Both the position numbers and the translations under genes were made by a program. A model generated the notes under the pieces. The model searched no databases, was not told the DNA's origin, and saw only the letters and a list, made by a program, of their open reading frames with translations. Below, in pieces: positions 14,591 through 21,852 of a stretch of 23,402 nucleotides of DNA (position 1 is the stretch's first letter; every line of letters starts with the position of its first letter). The stretch covers positions 1 through 23,402 of the forward strand of contig URUX01000015.1 of NCBI GenBank assembly GCA_900551135.1, given 5' to 3'. The stretch comes from an uncultured Clostridium sp. GTDB lineage: Bacteria; Bacillota; Clostridia; Lachnospirales; Lachnospiraceae.

Positions 14591-15792
14591 TGTTCTTCAC
14601 CACCCTTTACATTATCATTTACCATTGCATTCGGACCAATCTTGGCATTATCGCCTACATAGACTCCTGCACCTACGGTTGCAACGCCCTTTTCATCTCC
14701 GGAAGGCATAGCGCCGACTACGGCGTTTTCGCCAATGACAACATTTTCAGCAATGATACAGTGTTTTACTACAGCACCGGCCTTAATGGTAGTGCCGCCC
14801 ATAATAACCGCATCTTCAACTTCAGCGCCGGGTTCTACATTAACGCCTGCAAACAGGATGGAATGCTTTACATTACCTTCAATGCGGCAGCCGTCGGTAA
14901 TCATGGAGTTTTCTACAACGGCATCCCCGATAATCCGGTGGCCGGTCATACCGCTGTTGCGGCTGTAGATCTTCCAGTCGTCGTCAAACAGGTTGATACC
15001 GCTGTTCTCTGGATCCAGAACTTCCATGTTTGCTTCCCAGAGAGACGGAATGGTTCCAACGTCTTTCCAGTATCCGTTAAAGTGGTAAGCGTACATGCTG
15101 CGGCCATCCTTTAACAGATTGGGGATAATGTTGTTGCCAAAGTCATTTTCAGAGTTTGGATCTGCCTCGTCCTCAATTAAGTATTTCTTTAAAATATCCC
15201 AGTTAAAGATATAGATACCCATGGAAGCCAGATTGGACTTCGGATTCTTCGGTTTTTCCTGGAATTCGGTAATTTTATCGTTTTCATCTGCAACCATCAG
15301 GCCGAAACGGGAAGCTTCGTCCCACGGAACTTCCATAACTGCTACGGAAAACTCTGCATTTTTCTCTTTGTGGAATCTTAAGAAATCGCTGTAATCCTGC
15401 TTGCAGATCTGGTCGCCGGAAAGGATAATTACATACTGTGGATTATAACGTTCAATAAATGAGATATTTTGATAAATTGCATTAGCAGTACCCTTGTACC
15501 AGTCGGATCCGCTTGCCTGCTGGTAAGGCGGAAGCACATGAACGCCGCCGTAAAGGCGATCCAGATCCCAGGGCTGTCCGTTGCCGATATATTCGTTTAA
15601 AACCAGAGGCTGATACTGGGTAAGGATACCTACGGTATCAATACCGGAGTTTACACAGTTCGATAATGGGAAATCGATAATACGATATTTTCCGCCGAAA
15701 GGAACTGCAGGTTTTGCCAGCTTCTGGGTTAATGCATAAAGACGGGAACCCTGGCCGCCGGCAAGAAGCATTGCAATCATTTCTTTTGCCAT
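14584..15792 (-). CDS. glgC: Glucose-1-phosphate adenylyltransferase GlgC
   Basis: Catalytic ADP-glucose pyrophosphorylase, 402 residues, converting glucose-1-phosphate and ATP to ADP-glucose, the committed step of bacterial glycogen synthesis. The N-terminus MAKEMIAMLLAGGQGSRL carries the pyrophosphorylase loop; KLAKPAVPFGGKYRIIDFPL and LSGDQICKQDY (metal-site Asp) follow; the C-terminal part is the hexapeptide beta-helix (IEGNVKHSILFAGVNVEPGA). I start it at 15792, where GGGAGG lies about 7 nt upstream; the frame is open further to 15843 but without a site and across the promoter. It forms a two-gene operon with glgD, overlapping by 7 nt. Confidence 0.95.
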   Translation of the reverse strand: MAKEMIAMLLAGGQGSRLYALTQKLAKPAVPFGGKYRIIDFPLSNCVNSGIDTVGILTQYQPLVLNEYIGNGQPWDLDRLYGGVHVLPPYQQASGSDWYKGTANAIYQNISFIERYNPQYVIILSGDQICKQDYSDFLRFHKEKNAEFSVAVMEVPWDEASRFGLMVADENDKITEFQEKPKNPKSNLASMGIYIFNWDILKKYLIEDEADPNSENDFGNNIIPNLLKDGRSMYAYHFNGYWKDVGTIPSLWEANMEVLDPENSGINLFDDDWKIYSRNSGMTGHRIIGDAVVENSMITDGCRIEGNVKHSILFAGVNVEPGAEVEDAVIMGGTTIKAGAVVKHCIIAENVVIGENAVVGAMPSGDEKGVATVGAGVYVGDNAKIGPNAMVNDNVKGGEEQW

Positions 15793-15831
15793 TTTATTTC
15801 CTCCCTGATATGTATAAATACTAATATATAA

Positions 15832-15837
15832 ATTGTA
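15832..15837 (-). promoter_or_regulatory. Extended -10 element upstream of glgC
   Basis: Minus-strand TGGTACAAT: TACAAT at 15832-15837 preceded by TGN. It lies 40 nt before the glgC start. The -35 region (TACCTA at 17 nt spacing) is poor, which fits an extended -10 promoter. Confidence 0.45.
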
Positions 15838-16046
15838 CCACAAAAGCCGAGAAGTAGGTAGTGTATTTGTGAAAAAAAACTAAAATTAGTGTATTTTTTA
15901 CAAAAATCTTACGTTATTTTCTACTCATAGAGAGGAAAATGTGTGTAGGTGCTTGATGCATATTGTATACATTTTAAAAGTGGGAATATTTGGTAAAATT
16001 GAAAGACGGTCTGGGGAAAGTTTTCGGACAGGCAGGATATACAGAC

Positions 16047-16075
16047 TTGACATTTTACAAAAGGAATGATAGAAT
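16047..16075 (+). promoter_or_regulatory. Strong sigma-A promoter upstream of the MATE gene
   Basis: TTGACA (16047-16052), 17 nt, TAGAAT (16070-16075). The predicted RNA start near 16,082 is about 165 nt before the MATE start codon. The rest of the 454-bp gap 15793-16246 holds the glgC promoter, AT-rich sequence with a twice-seen TAGTGTATTT near 15,860-15,895, and no gene I can support. Confidence 0.8.
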
Positions 16076-16117
16076 TCTTAAGCGAAAATGAAGAAAAACA
16101 ACATAAAACCGCTTATT

Positions 16118-16175
16118 AAAAGGCTATAGATTTATACCGTTTCTGATTTAAATGGTAAAAACTACAGCCTTTTTT
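16118..16175 (+). terminator. Terminator hairpin in the leader of the MATE gene
   Basis: AAAAGGCTATAG (16118-16129) pairs with CTACAGCCTTTT (16162-16173) with one A-C mismatch; the loop holds a further weak ACC/GGT helix. A T-run (16170-16175) ends it. It stands between the strong promoter and the gene, so it either attenuates the MATE gene or ends a ~95-nt small RNA. Confidence 0.65.
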
Positions 16176-16246
16176 CTGTTGTCCGTCTATTCCGAACGTT
16201 TTGGAAAAACAGGATCGTACAGAGCGGATGAAAGAAAGGAGATAAA

Positions 16247-17620
16247 ATGAATATGAATAATCATGCAGAAACCAATCCTATGGGAACCAGAAGAGTTTAC
16301 CCTTTGCTGATTACCATGGCTTTGCCGCCAATGATTTCCATGCTGATCCAGTCTCTTTATAATGTCGTGGACAGTATTTTTGTCGCCAGACTGGGAGAAA
16401 GCGCCCTGACTGCCGTTTCCCTGGCATTTCCCATGCAGAATCTGGTACTTGCCCTGGCAGTAGGCCTGGGCGTAGGTATGAATGCCAGTATTGCCAGAAA
16501 TCTGGGAGCGCAGAAGATTGCAGATGCCAACTCCAGTGTTTCCCATGGGCTGGTTCTGGCAGGAGTACACTCCCTGTTTTTTGTGATTCTGGGTCTGTTT
16601 TTTACAGGGCCGTTTATCCGGATGTTTACCACAGATCCCCAGGTAATCCAGTGGGGAACCCAGTATTGCCAGATTGTAATCTGTCTGGCATTTGGAAGCA
16701 TCTTCCACATTGCCATTGAGAAGGTTTTCCAGGCAGTAGGCAATATGGTAGTTCCCATGATGCTTCAGGCGGCAGGGGCAGTAATTAATATTGTGTTAGA
16801 CCCTGTGTTCATCTTTGGATATTTTGGAATCCCGGCTATGGGAGTACAGGGAGCTGCAGTGGCTACGATTATTGGTCAGATGAGCGCCTGCCTGCTGTCG
16901 GTGATCTGGATGAAAAAAAGCAGGCTTCCTGTAAAAGCAGACTGGAAAAACTTCCATTTTTCCTGGGGAAAGGTGAAGGAACTGTATCTGATAGCAATTC
17001 CTTCGGCGGTTGTAACGGCAGTTCCATCTACCCTGGTAGGCATTTTAAATGGGCTTCTCATGCAGTTTTCCCAGACAGCGGTGGCCGTATTTGGCGTGTA
17101 CTTTAAACTGCAGAGTTTTGTCAACATGCCTGCATCCGGTTTGATTCAGGGAATGCGTCCAATTGTCAGCTATAACTATGGAGCCGGCAACAAAGACCGG
17201 ATTAAACAGGTTATGAAAGCGTCCCTGAATGTAGTAGGAGCAATTATGGTAGTGGGAATGCTTTTGTTTATCGGATTTGGCAGACCGATTATGAACGTGT
17301 TCAGTCAGGATGAAGCCATGATTGCCATGGGTGTATCTGCTTTGAAGATCATTAGTGTCAGCTTTGTATTTTCTGCATTTGCAATTGTGTTATCCGGAAC
17401 ATTTGAGGCCTTTGGACAGGGCGTATATTCTCTTTTGATTACGTTTCTGCGTCAATTAGTATTTGTTCCGCTGTTTGCATTTGGACTGTCTGCAGCCATA
17501 GGTCTGGAGGGAATCTGGCTGTCATTTCCGGCAGCAGAACTGGTAGGCGCATTCTGTACGTTTGTAATAGGAAAAAAAGCCCTTTTTGAAAAGTTTTTTA
17601 CAAAAGAGAGTAAAAAATAA
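16247..17620 (+). CDS. MATE family efflux transporter
   Basis: Integral membrane exporter of 457 residues with about 12 helices in two homologous halves, normal for MATE/NorM-DinF proteins. The N-terminal half carries LPPMISMLIQSLYNVVDSIF and LGVGMNASIARNLGAQ; the C-terminal half carries GLIQGMRPIVSYNYGAGN, the equivalent loop in the second repeat. MATE proteins export cationic drugs or metabolites in exchange for Na+ or H+; the substrate is not readable. Start ATG 16247 has AAAGGAG at 6 nt. The leader with a terminator upstream suggests regulated read-through. It is a different, intact MATE gene from the broken fragment at 1-483. Confidence 0.93.
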   Translation: MNMNNHAETNPMGTRRVYPLLITMALPPMISMLIQSLYNVVDSIFVARLGESALTAVSLAFPMQNLVLALAVGLGVGMNASIARNLGAQKIADANSSVSHGLVLAGVHSLFFVILGLFFTGPFIRMFTTDPQVIQWGTQYCQIVICLAFGSIFHIAIEKVFQAVGNMVVPMMLQAAGAVINIVLDPVFIFGYFGIPAMGVQGAAVATIIGQMSACLLSVIWMKKSRLPVKADWKNFHFSWGKVKELYLIAIPSAVVTAVPSTLVGILNGLLMQFSQTAVAVFGVYFKLQSFVNMPASGLIQGMRPIVSYNYGAGNKDRIKQVMKASLNVVGAIMVVGMLLFIGFGRPIMNVFSQDEAMIAMGVSALKIISVSFVFSAFAIVLSGTFEAFGQGVYSLLITFLRQLVFVPLFAFGLSAAIGLEGIWLSFPAAELVGAFCTFVIGKKALFEKFFTKESKK

Positions 17621-17667
17621 CAGGAAATATCGAAAAATACACATGTAAAATGACGGGATCTTGTGGT

Positions 17668-17686
17668 AGATTAAAGAAAATAATCT
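17668..17686 (+). promoter_or_regulatory. Inverted repeat upstream of the GH88 gene, possible operator
   Basis: AGATTA (17668-17673), 7-nt spacer AAGAAAA, TAATCT (17681-17686), a perfect 6+6 inverted repeat 20 nt before the GH88 start codon. A -10-like TAGATT (17667-17672) overlaps its left arm. Possible binding site for a regulator of the glycan genes; short and AT-rich, so it may be chance. Confidence 0.3.
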
Positions 17687-17706
17687 GAATACAGGGGGAA
17701 AGACCA

Positions 17707-18898
17707 ATGAGCAAATGGATCAAAATGGAAGATCTTGCAGACTATCCGGAAGCAGAGGAAAAGGAAATGCGCAAGGCAATGGAGTTTGCTGTCTCTCAGG
17801 TGGAGAAAAATCTGCCGGAATTTACAGACAAATTTCCGGGTGCATGCAGTTTTGACAATTTTTATAAACCAGGAGAAAATGTAAACTGGACTACCGACTG
17901 GAGAGATCTGGCTGGCTTATGAAAATGCGGAGAACGCAGAGCAGAAAGAGGCATTCCGGAAAGCAGGAGATGCAGAAGTTGCTTCTTTTATGGAAAGAAT
18001 TGTCAATCACGTAGAGGTCGATCACCATGACATGGGATTTCTTTACAGCCCGTCTTGTGTAGCAGCTTATAAGTTAACTGGTTCAGAGGAAGGAAAAGAA
18101 GCAGCGCTGAAAGCTGCGGATCAGCTGCTCAGCCGGTTCCAGCCGGTGGGAGAATTTATCCAGGCATGGGGAACCATGGGAGCAAAGGATAATTACCGGT
18201 TTATTATAGACTGTCTGTTAAACCTGCCTTTGCTTTACTGGGCTACCGAAGAAACCGGTGATGAAAAATACAGAGAGATTGCAGAAAAGCATATCCATAC
18301 AGCGTTAGCCAACGTAATCCGCGAGGATGATTCGACCTGGCACACCTTTTTTATGAATCCGGAGACTGGAGAACCGGATCACGGTGCTACCTGTCAGGGA
18401 TACAAAGACGGTTCTGCATGGGCCAGAGGACAGGCCTGGGGGGTATATGGTACGGCAGTAGGCTACCGCTATACCGGCAGAAGCGAGTATATTGATTATT
18501 TCAAGCGGGTAACCAGATATTTCTTAGAACACCTTCCTTCTGATCTGTGTCCATATTGGGATCTGACCTTTGGGGAAGGCGATGAAGAACCGAGAGATTC
18601 CTCTTCCGCTGTAATTGCCGCCTGCGGCATGCTGGAAATGAGCAAATATATGGAAAAAGAGGATGCAGCGTATTATACTTCAATTGCAAAGAAATTAATC
18701 AAGGCAATGATTGATCACTATGCGGTAACAGACAGCAGAACCAGCAGCGGCCAGCTGCTTCATGGAACGTATTCCAAGAAAACCCCTTACAATACCTGTA
18801 CTCCGGAAGGAGTAGACGAGTGTGTCATCTGGGGCGATTATTTCTATATGGAAGCACTTCACAGAGTCCTGACACCGGACTGGAAGATTTACTGGTAA
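17707..18898 (+). pseudogene. Glycoside hydrolase family 88 unsaturated glucuronyl hydrolase, frame broken near 17,896
   Basis: GH88 enzymes remove the 4,5-unsaturated uronic acid left at the end of oligosaccharides by polysaccharide lyases. The start ATG 17707 follows AGGGGG. The first frame reads to NVNWTT and then goes wrong, stopping at 17922. The family sequence resumes from 17,897 in the next frame as TGEIWLAYE and runs intact to 18898. Catalytic-type residues are present: HHDMGFLYSP and RFIIDCLLNLP, matching the two acidic residues known in GH88 (Asp88 and Asp149 of the Bacillus enzyme). Relatives read WTxGFWxGxxWLAYE here, so three residues (G-F-W) are missing, which fits an 8-nt deletion after 17,896. 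Restored length would be about 399 residues. No signal peptide, so cytoplasmic. It is followed 12 bp later by the DUF2264 gene. Confidence 0.88.
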
Positions 18899-18910
18899 TG
18901 GAGGAAAAAC

Positions 18911-20956
18911 ATGAAATTTGAGCCAAAAGATTTGGATTATCAGTTAAGCCCTTATACCGGACTTACCAGAAAACACTGGATTGATGCAGATAAATATATG
19001 CTGGAAGGAATTTTTCAGCATATTAAATCGATAGAAGATCCGGTAATTATGCCCCGTTATGAGACAGAGATTACCTATCCCAATGCCCATACTCCCGCCT
19101 GGAAGGTTCAGGCGGAGATTTTTGAGGGACTTGCCAGAAGTTTCTTTCTGGCAGCGCCCCTGATTCACATTGAAAAAGATGTGGTAATCGCAGGGATGCC
19201 TTTGAGAGAGTATTATAAAAAACAGGTGTTAAGAGCCTGTACTCCCGGAGATCCAAACTATGTGCTGGGCTATGATGAGATGGTAGAAACCGAAGAGCCC
19301 AAAGAGACTCTCAACACCTATCAGCAGACAGTAGAAACCTGTGCCCTGGTAATTTGTCTGTGGATGTGCAAGGAAGAAATCTGGGACACTTATACCAAAG
19401 AGGAACAGGATGTAATTGCAGCATTCCTGACCCCGTATGCCCACAAAAATACAGTGCCTCAGAACTGGCGTCTGTTTAACATGCTGGATCTGGCTTTCCT
19501 GCATATGAATGGCTATCCCATTGATAAGGGAATCATGCGCCACCACGCCCAGGTAGTTTTAAATTATTATACCGGAGACGGCTGGTATCGGGACGGCCAT
19601 GGCATGGATTACTATTCTGCATGGGCTTTTCAGGTATACGCTCCTATCTGGTGCCAGTGGTACGGCTATGAAAATGAGCCTTATCTGGCAGAGCAGTTTG
19701 AGAAAAATTCCAACAAGCTGATGGAAACCTATCCCCAGATGTTTGATGAAGACGGCTGGGTGAATATGTGGGGAAGAAGTAATATTTACCGCAATGCAGC
19801 GACCTCCAGTTTTGACGGCAACCTGTTTTTAAAGAATCATACAGCCAATCCAGGTCTTGCCAGAAGAATTTCTTCCGGCGCTCTGGTGCAGTTTTTAGGA
19901 AGAGACGATTTAATGTATGAGGGAGTGCCGACTCTGGGCTTTTATAAGTCTTTCCTGCCGCTGGTACAGAGCTACAGCTGTGCGGAAAGTCCCTTCTGGC
20001 TGGCAAAAGCGTTTATGTGCCTCCATCTTCCGGAAGATCATCCATTCTGGACTGCCAAAGAGGAAAACGGCGTCTGGGATCAGATGAAAGAAGGAGAGAC
20101 GGCAGAAACCGTATTAAACGGCCCTGGCCTTTGTATGGCAAATCACAAGGACAATGGAACCACAGAGCTTCGTACCGGCAAGGTTATCCGTAAGAGAGAT
20201 GACGACAACGGCTTGTGCTGTTATGCAAAATTAAGCTATAACACCAAATATCCATGGGAAGCAAGTCTGGGAGGGCGTTATGAATCCCAGATGTATCTGG
20301 TCCATGATGAAACCTTCGGTACCACCAAACGTCCAAACGCCCTGTTGTGGCATGGAAGCAAAGACGGCGTGCTGTACAGAAGAAATTTCTTTCACTATGA
20401 CAATGAAGAAGAGTGCCATTGGATGCATTGCATGAACCTGGCAGATTTCCCAGTGGCAGAGGGCCTTGTGCGGGCAGATAAATTCCGCACGTTCCGGGGC
20501 GGCCTGACCATTACATTCGGCTCTTACGGCTTCCCGGATACTGGAGACACAGAAGTAAAAGAACTGGAAGAAGACGGAGCCAGAGCCATTGTCTTAAAAG
20601 GACACGACTCCCAGGGCAGAGAAAAGCAGATGGCAATGACTATATTTGCCGGTTGGGAAAATCTGAAGCTGATTGCCAGCAAAGATACCAATCCGGACAG
20701 CCGGAACAGTCTGGTTATTGCGGCAGAAGCGTCCAGAAGCCAGCTGTACGCATATGAACCATTTGTATTTATCAGCCAGGTAATTACCAGAGAAAGTTTT
20801 GAAGATTTTACTGAAGATGAGATTTTCAGCATCCGGAAGATTACTTATACGGATCCGGAGAACTGCGGCGGCTACGGTCCGGTTATGCTGGAAATGAAAG
20901 ATGGCAGAACCATGACCGTTGATTATATTGGCATGGAAGGAAATCTGCAGATTTAA
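18911..20956 (+). CDS. DUF2264 family protein, probable uronate-glycan hydrolase
   Basis: Cytoplasmic protein of 681 residues, full length for DUF2264. The N-terminal two thirds (~residues 10-370) should be the (alpha/alpha) barrel domain, with conserved-looking stretches NWRLFNMLDLAFLHMNGYP, GDGWYRDGHGMDYYSAWAF and MWGRSNIYRNAATSSF; the rest looks like a beta-sandwich. From memory, CAZy has placed DUF2264 proteins in family GH154 with beta-glucuronidase activity reported for some; I have not been able to check this. GGAGG lies just before the ATG, 12 bp after the GH88 stop, so the two are an operon. The pairing with GH88 supports action on uronic-acid-containing oligosaccharides. A strong terminator follows. 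Confidence 0.88.
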   Translation: MKFEPKDLDYQLSPYTGLTRKHWIDADKYMLEGIFQHIKSIEDPVIMPRYETEITYPNAHTPAWKVQAEIFEGLARSFFLAAPLIHIEKDVVIAGMPLREYYKKQVLRACTPGDPNYVLGYDEMVETEEPKETLNTYQQTVETCALVICLWMCKEEIWDTYTKEEQDVIAAFLTPYAHKNTVPQNWRLFNMLDLAFLHMNGYPIDKGIMRHHAQVVLNYYTGDGWYRDGHGMDYYSAWAFQVYAPIWCQWYGYENEPYLAEQFEKNSNKLMETYPQMFDEDGWVNMWGRSNIYRNAATSSFDGNLFLKNHTANPGLARRISSGALVQFLGRDDLMYEGVPTLGFYKSFLPLVQSYSCAESPFWLAKAFMCLHLPEDHPFWTAKEENGVWDQMKEGETAETVLNGPGLCMANHKDNGTTELRTGKVIRKRDDDNGLCCYAKLSYNTKYPWEASLGGRYESQMYLVHDETFGTTKRPNALLWHGSKDGVLYRRNFFHYDNEEECHWMHCMNLADFPVAEGLVRADKFRTFRGGLTITFGSYGFPDTGDTEVKELEEDGARAIVLKGHDSQGREKQMAMTIFAGWENLKLIASKDTNPDSRNSLVIAAEASRSQLYAYEPFVFISQVITRESFEDFTEDEIFSIRKITYTDPENCGGYGPVMLEMKDGRTMTVDYIGMEGNLQI

Positions 20957-20983
20957 GAGATGTTAAGCAAATCCTATACATAG

Positions 20984-21031
20984 AAAAATCCGGAAGGAAT
21001 CCAATTGTTTTGGAAATCCTTCCGGATTTTT
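20984..21031. terminator. Strong intrinsic terminator after the GH88-DUF2264 operon
   Basis: A perfect 15-bp stem: AAAAATCCGGAAGGA (20984-20998) with TCCTTCCGGATTTTT (21017-21031), 18-nt loop. A/T-rich ends on both sides let it work in both directions. It closes the glycan operon and isolates marR. Confidence 0.9.
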
Positions 21032-21115
21032 GGCATATATCAAAACCAATCCGACATGGGTTAATCCGTTTGAACTGGGGAGATATTCTCTCACAAAAAT
21101 TTCATAATTTTCAGC

Positions 21116-21144
21116 TTGAATTTTTGGAAAAACAGAATTATAAT
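21116..21144 (+). promoter_or_regulatory. Promoter of the marR-ABC exporter operon
   Basis: TTGAAT (21116-21121), 17 nt, TATAAT (21139-21144), about 50 nt before the marR start. Confidence 0.75.
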
Positions 21145-21157
21145 ACTTGACGGTTAA

Positions 21158-21173
21158 CTAATTAATTATTTAG
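21158..21173 (+). promoter_or_regulatory. Probable MarR operator
   Basis: CTAATTAATTATTTAG is a near-perfect palindrome (14 of 16 positions), 13 nt after the -10 and covering the early transcribed region. Its size, AT-rich nature and place fit autorepression by the MarR protein encoded directly downstream. Confidence 0.5.
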
Positions 21174-21196
21174 ACGATAACTATAAGGAGGCAATT

Positions 21197-21667
21197 ATGA
21201 CAACCCCTTGCAAGTTCCCGGGAGGTGGAAAGAATGAAATTTCCGGTCATGCATGTGTCTGGAAGTATATGGAAATTGTCAGACTGCATCGTACCATTTT
21301 GGAGCACCGCTTCAGTAAAACAGGCGTTTACCGGAGCCAGCACCAGATTTTAATGTATGTAGCCCATCACCCCAATGCATCCCAGAAAGAAATCGCAGAA
21401 CAGTATAAAATATCTACTGCGGCTATAGCGGTTTCCCTGAAAAAGCTGGAAAAGGGCGGATATATCCACAGAGCAGTCGATGAAAAGGATAATCGCTACA
21501 ATCAGATTGATCTGACGGAAAAGGGAAGGGAGATTGTGGACATCAGCGAGACCATTTTTAATGAGGTGGAAGACGAGATGTTTGATGGATTTACCCAGAC
21601 AGATTTTGAAAATCTGCTGGGCTACTTACAACGGGTCAGTAACAATCTGGAACGAATTTCCAAATGA
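21197..21667 (+). CDS. MarR family transcriptional regulator
   Basis: DNA-binding repressor of 156 residues, the usual MarR size. The winged helix-turn-helix is clear: PNASQKEIAEQYKISTAAIA, then VSLKKLEKGGYIHRAVDEKD with the wing (DNRYNQIDLTEKG). The N- and C-terminal helices should form the dimer interface. Start ATG 21197 follows AAGGAGG at 5 nt. An ABC exporter begins 32 bp downstream, a common arrangement in which MarR represses its own operon and the drug-type exporter until a ligand binds. Ligand unknown. Cysteines at residues 5 and ~20 could be redox-sensitive, but nothing shows this. Confidence 0.92.
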   Translation: MTTPCKFPGGGKNEISGHACVWKYMEIVRLHRTILEHRFSKTGVYRSQHQILMYVAHHPNASQKEIAEQYKISTAAIAVSLKKLEKGGYIHRAVDEKDNRYNQIDLTEKGREIVDISETIFNEVEDEMFDGFTQTDFENLLGYLQRVSNNLERISK

Positions 21668-21699
21668 CAGAATATTAAGGCAGTAAGGGAGGAATCAGT

Positions 21700-21852
21700 T
21701 TGAAACGCTATAAAAAATATATTATGCCCTATTTAAGCGCATTTATATGCGGACCAATTTTGATGCTGACAGAAGTGGCAGGAGAGATTGCGCTTCCTAA
21801 AATGATGTCTCTGATTATTAATAACGGGGTGGCTAACCGGAATACCGGATAG
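21700..21852 (+). pseudogene. ABC transporter (MdlB-like exporter), first 50 codons only, cut at the contig join
   Basis: Begins at TTG 21700 with AAGGGAGG 7 nt upstream. The reading MKRYKKYIMPYLSAFICGP followed by TEVAGEIALPKMMSLIINNG is the usual start of a multidrug-type half-size ABC exporter with its first membrane helix; such proteins run to 570-600 residues. Family members continue NRDTGY... after this point. Here the frame ends in TAG at 21850-21852, whose last G is the first base that belongs only to the Bacteroidota sequence. The stop is therefore made by the join and the gene was probably whole in its genome. It would be the second gene of the marR operon. Confidence 0.85.

Noticed and set aside
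15841..16046. Promoter or gene in the AT-rich gap upstream of the MATE leader
   Set aside because: Only short A/T repeats and weak -10-like words are present; nothing with a proper -35 or coding signal beyond the promoters already listed.
21729..21831. Last 33 residues of the SusD reading frame as real protein
   Set aside because: They are the opposite strand of the Clostridia ABC exporter gene and have no SusD character.
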